Origin: Muribaculaceae bacterium | GTDB lineage: Bacteria > Bacteroidota > Bacteroidia > Bacteroidales > Muribaculaceae | Assembly: GCA_022510505.1 (NCBI GenBank) | Contig: JAFLTL010000019.1 | Coordinates: 1 to 43,508, forward strand | Direction of reading: 5' to 3' | DNA length: 43,508 bases | Shown: positions 27,571 through 36,192 of the stretch, in pieces | Position numbering within the stretch: position 1 is the first letter of the stretch | Layout of the letters: every line of letters begins with the position of its first letter | The notes under the pieces: model-generated | What the model saw: the letters and a program-made list of their open reading frames with translations, nothing else | Databases searched by the model: none | Told to the model about the DNA's origin: nothing | Translations under genes and position numbers: made by a program

Positions 27571-29760
27571 TTATAAATATCTCTGGCGATAAGCACGAGC
27601 CAGTTCTATCGGATTCTCATCGCTGACTTTGGTAACCGGCGCAGTAGAATTTGTCCAATCTTCTTCCCATTCGATACATTTAGTGCGAAAATTATCCTGG
27701 TCAAAGGGAACGCCATTCTCCATCGACGAGATGAGTTCACGGCTGAACAGTTGCCAGCGACCACGATAAAAGTCGCCCAAAAGTCCGCTCCACTGACGGT
27801 TTGCGTAGTCATTAAGTTTGGTTCCACCGTAACCCCATGTTGTCAATAATGTTCTGACATTGTGTTCATAACAATCTTTCTCTTCGGGCGCCTGGCCGTT
27901 TGACCGAGCGGCATCTATCCACGTAGATAATGAAAAATCGGGATTAGTGGCCATAAGGCGGTCCAGGTCGACAATAATCTCGTCCATTTGATTGGTAATT
28001 GCTTTTACTAAGTCTATGTCTTTCTTTTCGTAAGCAACTACCAACTCTTCCAAAAGGCTCGTGAAACGGTTGCCAAGAGCCTGACGAGTGACGTTCATCA
28101 CATCATATCGGTAGGCTGGATTGTCTACGTCCGTTACCGATAACAACTCGTCCAAGGCCTCTAAAAGTTTTTCATCTGCATAATAATATCGAGGATTGGC
28201 GTAACCTCCTGTACGACCCTTCAAGGCAGGACGAGCATCGGTTAATGAGCCCTGTCCAACCGATACTCCTTTTATGTACACTTCTTTCCCAAGAATGTCC
28301 CATGCATTCTGAATCGATTGGTTTTGCTTCGCTCCGCGCGCTCCAGCCCATTCGTCAATCCAATCCTCTGGAGTCATTTCGGGATTCCACGCTTTGGACA
28401 GGACAAACTCATGCATGAAGGGATTGACATCCAAACCTTCCAGTGTGCCACCTATACCCGTCACGTTTTCTCCTCCGTTTGCCAGAAAGTCATTGATTCT
28501 TTCGTTCGTTTCCTGCAAGTTGCCAACCATCATCGTGTTACCACCGAAGTTGCCAAGATAGCACCATATATATGGTTTCCCAAAATAACTCTCGGTCAGA
28601 GGCCAAACAGGTTGACGGTCACAAAAATAATCAAGAAGTATTAGGTTGTCGTCGGGGACACCTTCCAAAAAGGCTTTTATTCGAGGTTTCGTCCAGTTCT
28701 TGCTGTCATAATAGAAGTTCCACGTCATCTGAAGCCATTTGGCTTCAGCATCGGCTTCACGTAACGTACTGTAGATATTTGATGAGGCGCCCCTCAGGAA
28801 TTCCTCACTCCAATCCGGAGCGTCCACTTCGTTAAAGGGGTCTATACCATATATATGGTCGCTTCCGAATACACTGTCTTGTATTGCTATAAACCTCTTC
28901 TGGATTTCAGCATATAGCGGGTCCGACGGGTCTAAGAACCAACAGCGGTCTTCATCCTGAAAATCGCTCCATTCCGAACGCAATGTAATGTTTGCCTCCG
29001 GATATTTGTTCTTGAATGATTTCGGTACATGACCGGCAAAAGCTGGCATCACCGGGGTCATACCCAGACCACGCTCACGCGCAAGAATGTTTTTTTGTAA
29101 ATTTTCGTTATCGTCGAGCCACTTTTGTGTCAACGGTCCATCGAAATGGTCGATATTGGCCATCCAGTGCCAAGGCAAGTGGGCGGGTCCTGTAAAGGAT
29201 TGAAGTATCGAATCTTCGGTGATTCCAAATGATTTCCATGTCTCGAACCAGATTTTCTCTTGGCCTGTCATGGCCAGTGGCATATTGATGCCGTTAAGCG
29301 CCATCCAGTCTATAAAGCGTTCCCAGTCCTTCCATTTCCAATAGGGAAATGTGTAGCCGAATGTGCAGTAGTTCAGAAAAAAACGGTCACGAACTGCAGC
29401 TCTCCCGGTTATGGGTTCATCCTCGTCAGGCAATATCAGTTCGGATGAAACCTCTATGGGTTGCGAGGCATACCATGACACATGGGTTCCCAAACATTTC
29501 TTCAGATAGTTGTTAAGTCCTACACTCATCGATAGGGCATTATTGCCTTCTATTTTCACCCTACCATTATGAGTGCCGACTGCAAAAGTGTCAACTGAAG
29601 ACTGAATCTTCACGAATTCTATCTTAGATGATAAGGAAGGAACTATGCGGTTTGTCAACTCCCGAGCCGCCTTTATGTCAGCGTCCTCTTCAACGCCACA
29701 ACTACTCAGAGAAAGTCCTATTGCCAAAGTGGCAAAATTTATCAAAATCTTGTTTGTCAT
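27571..29760 (-). CDS. Alpha-N-acetylglucosaminidase (GH89, NAGLU family)
   Basis: A 729-aa lipoprotein: lipobox LSSC with C21, then acidic VEEDAD. The N-terminal domain (about 30-115) precedes the catalytic barrel, which starts with the family hallmark NYCTFGYTFPYWKWKDWERFIDWMALNGINM (split here: NYCTFGYTFPYWKW, then DWERFIDWMALNGINM). Catalytic glutamates are E311 (GIDPFNE) and E441 (GTLEGLD); they are 130 residues apart, as I recall for human NAGLU. The helical C-terminal domain is present. It removes alpha-linked GlcNAc from non-reducing ends, as in heparan, mucin or GlcNAc-decorated teichoic acids. It follows the DUF5009 gene by 26 bp in an operon headed by a DeoR-type regulator. Confidence 0.93.
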   Translation of the reverse strand: MTNKILINFATLAIGLSLSSCGVEEDADIKAARELTNRIVPSLSSKIEFVKIQSSVDTFAVGTHNGRVKIEGNNALSMSVGLNNYLKKCLGTHVSWYASQPIEVSSELILPDEDEPITGRAAVRDRFFLNYCTFGYTFPYWKWKDWERFIDWMALNGINMPLAMTGQEKIWFETWKSFGITEDSILQSFTGPAHLPWHWMANIDHFDGPLTQKWLDDNENLQKNILARERGLGMTPVMPAFAGHVPKSFKNKYPEANITLRSEWSDFQDEDRCWFLDPSDPLYAEIQKRFIAIQDSVFGSDHIYGIDPFNEVDAPDWSEEFLRGASSNIYSTLREADAEAKWLQMTWNFYYDSKNWTKPRIKAFLEGVPDDNLILLDYFCDRQPVWPLTESYFGKPYIWCYLGNFGGNTMMVGNLQETNERINDFLANGGENVTGIGGTLEGLDVNPFMHEFVLSKAWNPEMTPEDWIDEWAGARGAKQNQSIQNAWDILGKEVYIKGVSVGQGSLTDARPALKGRTGGYANPRYYYADEKLLEALDELLSVTDVDNPAYRYDVMNVTRQALGNRFTSLLEELVVAYEKKDIDLVKAITNQMDEIIVDLDRLMATNPDFSLSTWIDAARSNGQAPEEKDCYEHNVRTLLTTWGYGGTKLNDYANRQWSGLLGDFYRGRWQLFSRELISSMENGVPFDQDNFRTKCIEWEEDWTNSTAPVTKVSDENPIELARAYRQRYL

Positions 29761-29786
29761 CTCAATATTTCTTTACGTCTCTATAT

Positions 29787-30953
29787 TTAAATCTTTATGT
29801 AAATCTTTCTCTTATATAATATATGAGCAAATATCCACACCAAGCAAACGAAGGTGACGGCATACAGTAATGAGGCTAACGTCTGGTCGCCCATGCACAA
29901 CGGCGTTAAAACAAAATCATAATAATAGGCTTTCCATGAAGAATCAGCTATTCTCATTGAACCAAAAATGGAACTGAACACAGAACCTAAAACATACATA
30001 AACAATGGATTGACACCAAAATCCCGAAAGAACGGACACCATTTTTTCCATCCCCTGACATCTATGATATATAAAAGAAGTCCCAAAAGTTGACAAGCCA
30101 GGCCGCAAGTTGTCAACACAAAAGTGGGAGACCACACTTTCTTGTTTAATGGCATACAATAAGCCAACAGGAAACCGGCAAATGTCAGACAGGTTCCTAT
30201 AATCATCAGTTTGGTGATACGCTGGCCGTTATCATTGGACGTTAGAAGAACTTTGCCACACTGATAGCCTATAAGCATGTGGGCTATCGAAGGTAATGTC
30301 GACAAGAACCCCTCGGGGTCAAACTTCATCCTAACACCGTCTATATTAGAGGTGTACATATGAGCTTCTCCCAATACATAGCGGTCGACGACTGCTATTA
30401 TATTGTTTTCAGAAAATTCAAAACCGTTACCAAGCAAGAGTATTACACCATATAAAATCAAAATCGCAACAATTAACCATTTAAGGAATCTCCCCGAGAA
30501 TACCGCAATCAGGGAACCTGCCCCATAACAGATTGCCAAGCGAGGAATAACACCAAGAATTCTTATATTGCTGAAATCAAAGACAGAACTCCATGCCAAT
30601 TCTCCTTTTCCAACTCCCGATATCATTCGCGCCAATAACACCAGACCTATACCAATTGCAAAAAGAATGACCGTTCGTTTCAATATCTTATAAATCACCG
30701 GCCAAGAAACGAGATTGTCATATTTTTTCAAAGAAAAATAAGCCGACATGCCCATGATATACATGAAGAACGGAAATACCAAGTCCGTTGGAGTTAGACC
30801 GTTCCATGAGGCGTGACGCAACGGTGGATATATGTGTCCCCACGCTCCAGGATTGTTTACAAGCAACATCCCTGCTATGGTGATACCTCTCATTACGTCC
30901 AAAGATAGCAAGCGGTTTTTCATTTTCTCAATTGCGATTATCCTCTTATTCAA
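29787..30953 (-). CDS. DUF5009 / HGSNAT-like (COG4299) membrane acyltransferase
   Basis: A 388-aa polytopic membrane protein with about ten hydrophobic segments. The N-terminal signature SLDVMRGITIAGMLLVNN and the HASWNGLTPTDLVFPFF motif with H47 match the family that includes the human lysosomal heparan-glucosaminide N-acetyltransferase, where the histidine of this motif is catalytic. Its start overlaps the end of the DeoR-type gene by eight bases; M11 is an alternative start closer to the family N-terminus. In humans HGSNAT acetylates terminal glucosamine across a membrane so that NAGLU can remove it; here the two homologues are adjacent, so the same pairing is plausible. Acceptor and direction are not shown by the sequence. 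Confidence 0.85.
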   Translation of the reverse strand: MNKRIIAIEKMKNRLLSLDVMRGITIAGMLLVNNPGAWGHIYPPLRHASWNGLTPTDLVFPFFMYIMGMSAYFSLKKYDNLVSWPVIYKILKRTVILFAIGIGLVLLARMISGVGKGELAWSSVFDFSNIRILGVIPRLAICYGAGSLIAVFSGRFLKWLIVAILILYGVILLLGNGFEFSENNIIAVVDRYVLGEAHMYTSNIDGVRMKFDPEGFLSTLPSIAHMLIGYQCGKVLLTSNDNGQRITKLMIIGTCLTFAGFLLAYCMPLNKKVWSPTFVLTTCGLACQLLGLLLYIIDVRGWKKWCPFFRDFGVNPLFMYVLGSVFSSIFGSMRIADSSWKAYYYDFVLTPLCMGDQTLASLLYAVTFVCLVWIFAHILYKRKIYIKI

Positions 30954-31719
30954 AACGTTCCACTATCCTGAGTTCGATACCCAAGTCTTCTATCGATTGT
31001 TTTATCATTGGAGGAATCCCCGAATCGGTGATGATTGTATCCACATCGGTGATGTTGGCTATTTTATTGAACCCACGACGACGAAATTTCGATGAATCGG
31101 CCAACACTATCGTTTTCTGAGCCGCCTTCATCATGGCCTTGTTCAGGTCCGCTTCCATAATATCCGTGGTTGTCAGTCCGTAGTCGAGGTCTATGCCGTC
31201 CACCCCCATATATAACTTGCTGCAACAAAACTCCTCAAGAGGAGATTCGGCATGACGACCAACCACTGACAAACTGCTGTTACGTATCTGACCACCCAAC
31301 TGAATAACATCCACGTTTTCCATGGCACCAAGATATTCCGAAACTCTCAGAGAAGCCGTTATCACCGTAAGACGATGAATGGGTTGTATACAATGGGCGA
31401 AAATCAAAACTGTGGAGCCTGATGCAATGATTATAGAATCGTCTTTAGAAATCAGAGATGCTCCTTCTCTACCAATCAGCTCCTTCTCGCTACGAGCAAG
31501 TTTCTCCTTTTCGGCTACCGTCCTGTTGTTGATATAGGGGTTTATTAAAACCGCTTTGCCGTTGCTTCTATATAGTTTGTTCTCCTGTTCCAGTTCCGTC
31601 AGGTCCTTACGTATCGTAACCTGTGAAACATCGAGCAAAAGTGACAAATTTGACACCGTAACTGATTCGTGTCTGATTAAAGTTTCGAGTATTAGTTTAT
31701 GACGCTCCTCTTTATTCAT
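30946..31719 (-). CDS. DeoR/GlpR-family transcriptional regulator
   Basis: A 257-aa protein of normal family length. The DeoR-type helix-turn-helix covers residues 5-57 (RHKLILETLIRHESVTVSNLS, with QVTIRKDLTELE). The sugar-phosphate sensor domain covers about 75-235, with SGSTV (101-104), GVDGID, GLTTTD and LADSSKF (D208-S209-S210-K211). This family binds phosphorylated sugars, and its GlpR branch binds glycerol-3-phosphate. It is divergent from glpA and heads the DUF5009-GH89 operon, so control of both directions by G3P or a sugar phosphate is likely. It is the only regulator seen in the catabolic locus. Confidence 0.93.
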   Translation of the reverse strand: MNKEERHKLILETLIRHESVTVSNLSLLLDVSQVTIRKDLTELEQENKLYRSNGKAVLINPYINNRTVAEKEKLARSEKELIGREGASLISKDDSIIIASGSTVLIFAHCIQPIHRLTVITASLRVSEYLGAMENVDVIQLGGQIRNSSLSVVGRHAESPLEEFCCSKLYMGVDGIDLDYGLTTTDIMEADLNKAMMKAAQKTIVLADSSKFRRRGFNKIANITDVDTIITDSGIPPMIKQSIEDLGIELRIVERFE

Positions 31720-31750
31720 TATGTATTACATTTTTAGTGGGTATTTCTCG

Positions 31751-31764
31751 TTTGCAATTGCAAA
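31751..31764. promoter_or_regulatory. Candidate DeoR-family operator (perfect palindrome)
   Basis: TTTGCAATTGCAAA is a perfect 14-bp palindrome in the 216-bp divergent gap, 32 bp upstream of the regulator start. It overlaps a minus-strand TATATTTG (31768-31761) that could be the regulator's -7 box, so binding here would fit autoregulation. Confidence 0.5.
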
Positions 31765-31830
31765 TATATTAATAATTATTGTTTCTTATTATGATTTTTT
31801 TAAGTAATTTGATTTCATCCGAAATATTAT

Positions 31831-31861
31831 TTTGTTTTTATATAAAAGATTTATACTTTTG
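31831..31861 (+). promoter_or_regulatory. Promoter of the glpABC-glpT operon
   Basis: TTTG (31831-31834) and TACTTTTG (31854-31861) are separated by 19 bp, an exact match to the Bacteroidetes promoter pattern. Transcription would begin about 65-70 bp before the glpA start. Confidence 0.75.
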
Positions 31862-31935
31862 TTGCGAAAGATAAATTTAACATATTTTCAACCTGACGAA
31901 ACATCGCAGGTTTTAAAACCCACATAAATAACATA

Positions 31936-33621
31936 ATGCGAAAAAAAGACTGTGGCAAACATTACGACGTGGTAATTGTCGGCGCAGGAGCTACTGGAGC
32001 CGGTACAGCACGGGACTGTGCCATAAGAGGATTGAAAGTTCTGCTCGTGGAAAGATACGACTTCGCTGCAGGAGCTACCGGACGCAACCACGGACTGCTT
32101 CACAGCGGAGCACGTTATGCTGTCACGGACCAGGAGTCCGCCACCGAATGCATCTCGGAAAACGCAATCCTACGGCGTATTGCAAGCCATTGCGTCGAAG
32201 ATACAGGGGGACTTTTCATCACGCTCCCGGAAGATAGTCTCGAATATCAAAAAACATTCATAGAAGCTTGTAACAAAGCTGGAATATCGGCTCGGGAAAT
32301 CGACCCCGATGAGGCTCGGAAAATGGAACCGGCCGTAAACAGCAAACTTATCGGAGCCGTGACTGTCCCCGATGGAGCAATCGACCCATTCCGACTCACT
32401 ACCGCCAACGTTGTCGACGCTCATCGATACGGCGCTGACATACTGACATATCATGAAGTTATCGACATGGTCAGGAATGGGACCCGCATTGAAGGAGTAG
32501 TTCTACGTGACCGACGAACCAACAAAAAAATAACCGTAGAAGCCTCTTTGGTTATTAATGCAGGCGGAATCTGGAGTCAATCGATATGTAACATGGCGGG
32601 AGTCAAGGTTAACATGTTCCCGGCAAAGGGTGCTCTCCTGATTTTCGGACACCGTCTCAATAACATCGTTATTAATAGATGCCGGAAACCGGCCGATGCC
32701 GACATCTTAGTACCAGGGGATACTATCTCACTCATCGGTACTACCTCTAGCCGCATTCCATTTGAAGATGTTGAACGAATGGAGGTGACACCGGAAGAAG
32801 TCGACATCCTCCTAAGGGAAGGAATAAAGATCGCGCCTTGTCTTGCCTACACACGAATCCTGCGTGCATATGCCGGAGTAAGGCCGTTGATTGCCAGCGA
32901 CGATGACCCATCGGGGCGTTCTATTAGTCGGGGTATCGTTTGTCTTGACCACGCAAAACGTGACGGATTGGAGGGGTTCATCACTATCTCCGGAGGAAAA
33001 TTGATGACCTACCGTCTAATGGCAGAACAAGCTACCGACATGGCATTCAATAAATTGGGAATCAAAGACCCAGGATGCACAACATCAACCACTCCCCTCC
33101 CCGGCTCGGGTAACACTGAGGCTGACATTCAGGAAAGAACTAGTAAACAGCACATCATCGAACTCAGCACCGACCAAAAGGCTGCATTGGGAAGACATGG
33201 GTCCCTCGGTATGGAAATTGCACGCCAAGGTGACGACGCTATAGTTTGCGAATGTGAACACGTCTCGGTCGGAGAAATTAAATATGCGATCAAGAATCTT
33301 CACGCTGAAAGTCTCGTTCACTTGCGTCGGAGAACGCGTCTGGGAATGGGGACTTGCCAAGGATGCCTGTGTGCTTGTCGGGCTGCCGCAATTCTTGGAG
33401 AGGAAACCCACGACAACGAAGGAGCTATTGAAGACCTCAAAATGTTTATCAACGAGCGATGGAAAGGAATGACTCCCGTTGCCTGGGGTAAAACGCTTGT
33501 TGAAGCTCAGTTCATGAGTTGGATTTATGCCGGAATCGGAGGCTTGGAGGGTAATGCGACTCACGATGAAGAATGCGTGCCAACACGCGCCAAAATGAAA
33601 ATCGAGACCAATGAAGTATGA
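31936..33621 (+). CDS. glpA: Anaerobic glycerol-3-phosphate dehydrogenase subunit A
   Basis: A 561-aa FAD enzyme. The dinucleotide-binding motif is GAGATG (16-21) in YDVVIVGAGATGAGTARD, and GATGRNHGLLHSGARYAV is the GlpA/GlpD substrate-side signature. The C-terminal region holds a BFD-like [2Fe-2S] domain with C438, C440, C474 and C477 (CECEHVS ... GTCQGCLC), which separates GlpA from GlpD. It oxidises sn-glycerol-3-phosphate to dihydroxyacetone phosphate and passes electrons through GlpB and GlpC to the quinone pool. First gene of a plus-strand operon with a consensus promoter; its end overlaps glpB by 11 bases. Confidence 0.95.
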   Translation: MRKKDCGKHYDVVIVGAGATGAGTARDCAIRGLKVLLVERYDFAAGATGRNHGLLHSGARYAVTDQESATECISENAILRRIASHCVEDTGGLFITLPEDSLEYQKTFIEACNKAGISAREIDPDEARKMEPAVNSKLIGAVTVPDGAIDPFRLTTANVVDAHRYGADILTYHEVIDMVRNGTRIEGVVLRDRRTNKKITVEASLVINAGGIWSQSICNMAGVKVNMFPAKGALLIFGHRLNNIVINRCRKPADADILVPGDTISLIGTTSSRIPFEDVERMEVTPEEVDILLREGIKIAPCLAYTRILRAYAGVRPLIASDDDPSGRSISRGIVCLDHAKRDGLEGFITISGGKLMTYRLMAEQATDMAFNKLGIKDPGCTTSTTPLPGSGNTEADIQERTSKQHIIELSTDQKAALGRHGSLGMEIARQGDDAIVCECEHVSVGEIKYAIKNLHAESLVHLRRRTRLGMGTCQGCLCACRAAAILGEETHDNEGAIEDLKMFINERWKGMTPVAWGKTLVEAQFMSWIYAGIGGLEGNATHDEECVPTRAKMKIETNEV

Positions 33622-34891
33622 CGTTATTATTATAGGAGGCGGACTCAGTGGACTGATGGCCGGAATAAAACTTGTAAAAAGAGGGTTCTCGGTAGCTATC
33701 CTCTCGGCTGGACAAAGCGCACTGCATTTTTATTCGGGATCATTCGGCCTTCTCGGGAAAATTGACGGCCACGAAGTTACTGAACCACTGCAGGTTATCG
33801 ACAACCTTCCACACAACCATCCCTACCGACGCATTGGCATCGATGCTATCCCTTTCCTTGCCGAAGATGCTAAAATGTTATTGGCCGAAGCTGGACTCAC
33901 ATTCACCGGAAACCATCTCAAAAATCATTATCGACTAACACCATTCGGAACGTGTGAACCAACATGGTTAACTCTAACCGACTATGCCTCATGTGTCCAC
34001 CCTAAAAAGATGGGATGGAAAAAGGCTACTATAGTCAATTTCAAAGGATATCGCGACTTTTTCCCAAACTTCCTGCAAGATGGAATCAAAGCCAATGGAC
34101 TGCAATGCGATATTGCTGAAATCGATGTGCCCGAAGTAACCCATATGATAAAGGACTTCTCCGAAACACGAGCTACTTCCATTGCAAAAATATTCAAGGG
34201 CAAAACTCTCGACACATTAGCCGCTTGCATCAATCGGGCTGCTGGAAAATCCGATGTCGTTTTTATGCCCGCTGTCGTTGGGCTCGAGTCGGAACAGCCT
34301 ATCCGACAACTCAAGGATATGGTTATCCCATCGCTCATGTGCGTTCCAACTTTGCCACTGTCGGTCTGCGGTTATCGCTCCCAGATTTGTTTAAGACGTT
34401 ACTTTGAGAAGTTGGGTGGAGTCTTCTTTCTGGGAGACAAAGTGACAAAAGGTTTCTTTCAGGATTATCGCCTCAAAGAGATTGAGACAGCCAACCTTGA
34501 AGACATTCACTTGCGTGCCGACCATTTCATCCTTTCTACCGGCAGCTTCTTCAGCCAAGGACTTGTCTCGACACCCGAATGCATCTATGAACCAACTCTG
34601 AACGCCGATGTCTTACAAACTCAAACAAGAATAGACTGGTGTAGCAAAAATATTCTTGAGCCACAACGTTTCATGGAATTTGGAGTCGACACCGACGAAA
34701 ACTTCCGGATTAAAATCTCCGGACATGCCATTGAAAATGTATACGCCGCCGGCTCTGTCCTCGGTGGAGCAAACCCGGTTCAGGAAGGGTCGGGAGGAGG
34801 TATCGCTATCCTGACAGCCCTACATGTGGCACATTCAATCAGTCGTTTTGCCCACATTATACAACGAATCGACCAGTTCAACAAAGAATAA
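33611..34891 (+). CDS. glpB: Anaerobic glycerol-3-phosphate dehydrogenase subunit B
   Basis: A 426-aa flavoprotein with N-terminal GGGLSG (9-14) in YDVIIIGGGLSGLMAG and the GlpB-type SALHFYSGSFGLL segment. The C-terminal part has GSVLGGANPVQEGSGGG, typical of FAD contacts at the end of such subunits. GlpB links the GlpA dehydrogenase to the membrane iron-sulfur subunit GlpC. Gene overlap with glpA and a 13-bp gap to glpC fit the standard glpABC order. Confidence 0.93.
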   Translation: MKYDVIIIGGGLSGLMAGIKLVKRGFSVAILSAGQSALHFYSGSFGLLGKIDGHEVTEPLQVIDNLPHNHPYRRIGIDAIPFLAEDAKMLLAEAGLTFTGNHLKNHYRLTPFGTCEPTWLTLTDYASCVHPKKMGWKKATIVNFKGYRDFFPNFLQDGIKANGLQCDIAEIDVPEVTHMIKDFSETRATSIAKIFKGKTLDTLAACINRAAGKSDVVFMPAVVGLESEQPIRQLKDMVIPSLMCVPTLPLSVCGYRSQICLRRYFEKLGGVFFLGDKVTKGFFQDYRLKEIETANLEDIHLRADHFILSTGSFFSQGLVSTPECIYEPTLNADVLQTQTRIDWCSKNILEPQRFMEFGVDTDENFRIKISGHAIENVYAAGSVLGGANPVQEGSGGGIAILTALHVAHSISRFAHIIQRIDQFNKE

Positions 34892-34904
34892 CCCCACGCT
34901 CTAC

Positions 34905-36152
34905 ATGGACTACCAGATAGAAAACATAAGTCCCAACAACCTGGAAGACTGCACAAAATGCACCATTTGCACCGTGTATTGTCCTGTCTCGGCAGTTAAC
35001 CCCGACTATCCTGGACCCAAGAAGGCCGGACCCGACGGCGAACGTTACCGACTTAAGAACGCTTCTTTTTACGATAAAGCACTTAAGTTCTGCCTAAATT
35101 GCAAACGTTGCGAAGTTTCGTGCCCTTCTAACGTAAGAATCGGAGATATCATTCAAATGGCCCGCTTGAAATACGACACCCGACCTGTATCTTTGCGGGA
35201 CAAAATGCTTGCAAACACCGACTTCATGGGAACCTTAGCAACCAAGTTTTCTCCAATTGTCAACACCACACTGAAAATGCCGGTTACTAAAAGACTTCTT
35301 CACATGACTATGGGGATCGACCGTCACCGAATCATGCCACGATATACCTCTGAAACGTTCGACGATTGGATGAAAAAAATTGCTCCATCCCAAGATGTAT
35401 TCAAAAATTTTGTGGCCTATTTCCACGGGTGTTTTGTTAACTATAACAATCCCAAACTCGGAAAAGATTTTGTCCATATAATGAATGCAATTGGATATGG
35501 CGTGAAACCTCTCGGTAAAGAACGATGCTGTGGAGTCGCCAAGATTGCAAACAAGCTCATCTCCGAGGCTCGACGTGACGCCAAAACTAATATCCGTTCA
35601 ATGGAAACTGCCATGGCCAAAGGATGGAATGTGTTGGCTACAAGCTCGACATGTGTGTTCACCATGCGAGAGGAATATCCCCACCTCCTCGGAATCGACA
35701 ATACAGCCGTTAGAAACAATATATCGCTCGCAACTACTTTCATTAACAAATTGGTTAGCGATGCAAAAGTTAAATTAGTGTTTCGAGACGATTTCAAGGC
35801 TCGAATTTGCTACCATACTCCCTGCCACATGCAAAAACTCGGCTGGAAGATTCACTCAGTATCACTTCTTAATATGATCCCCAGAGTAACTCTTGTCCCA
35901 CTCGAATCAATGTGCTGCGGTATGGCTGGTACCTACGGCTTCAAAAAAGAAAACTACGAGTTCTCTCAAGCTATTGGACAAGACCTGTTTGATAATATTT
36001 ACCGAGCAGGAGCCGATATCGTGGCAACCGACTGCGAGACATGCAAATGGCAAATAGAGGCCAACACCGGAATGAGAGTAGAAAACCCAATTACTATCGT
36101 CGCCGAAGCGCTCGACTGGGAAGCAACCCGAAAAGCTAACGGACTGACTTAA
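34905..36152 (+). CDS. glpC: Anaerobic glycerol-3-phosphate dehydrogenase subunit C
   Basis: The chosen start at 34905 (MDYQIENISPNNLEDC) gives 415 aa; an open frame reaches back to 34824 inside glpB, but the added residues do not resemble GlpC. Two ferredoxin-type [4Fe-4S] motifs are complete: C16, C19, C22, C26 (CTKCTICTVYCP) and C63, C66, C69, C73 (CLNCKRCEVSCP). Two CCG domains follow (RCCGVAKIAN and MCCGMAGTYG). It anchors GlpAB to the membrane and transfers electrons to quinone. Next gene, the transporter, starts 40 bp downstream. Confidence 0.93.
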   Translation: MDYQIENISPNNLEDCTKCTICTVYCPVSAVNPDYPGPKKAGPDGERYRLKNASFYDKALKFCLNCKRCEVSCPSNVRIGDIIQMARLKYDTRPVSLRDKMLANTDFMGTLATKFSPIVNTTLKMPVTKRLLHMTMGIDRHRIMPRYTSETFDDWMKKIAPSQDVFKNFVAYFHGCFVNYNNPKLGKDFVHIMNAIGYGVKPLGKERCCGVAKIANKLISEARRDAKTNIRSMETAMAKGWNVLATSSTCVFTMREEYPHLLGIDNTAVRNNISLATTFINKLVSDAKVKLVFRDDFKARICYHTPCHMQKLGWKIHSVSLLNMIPRVTLVPLESMCCGMAGTYGFKKENYEFSQAIGQDLFDNIYRAGADIVATDCETCKWQIEANTGMRVENPITIVAEALDWEATRKANGLT

Positions 36153-36192
36153 TAAATCTCATAACAAAAACTCCAAACGCCCAATTTTTGAC

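Noticed and set aside
34824-34904. An upstream extension of glpC starting inside glpB
   Set aside because: The extra 27 residues do not resemble the GlpC N-terminus; the ATG at 34905 gives the expected start just before the first iron-sulfur motif.
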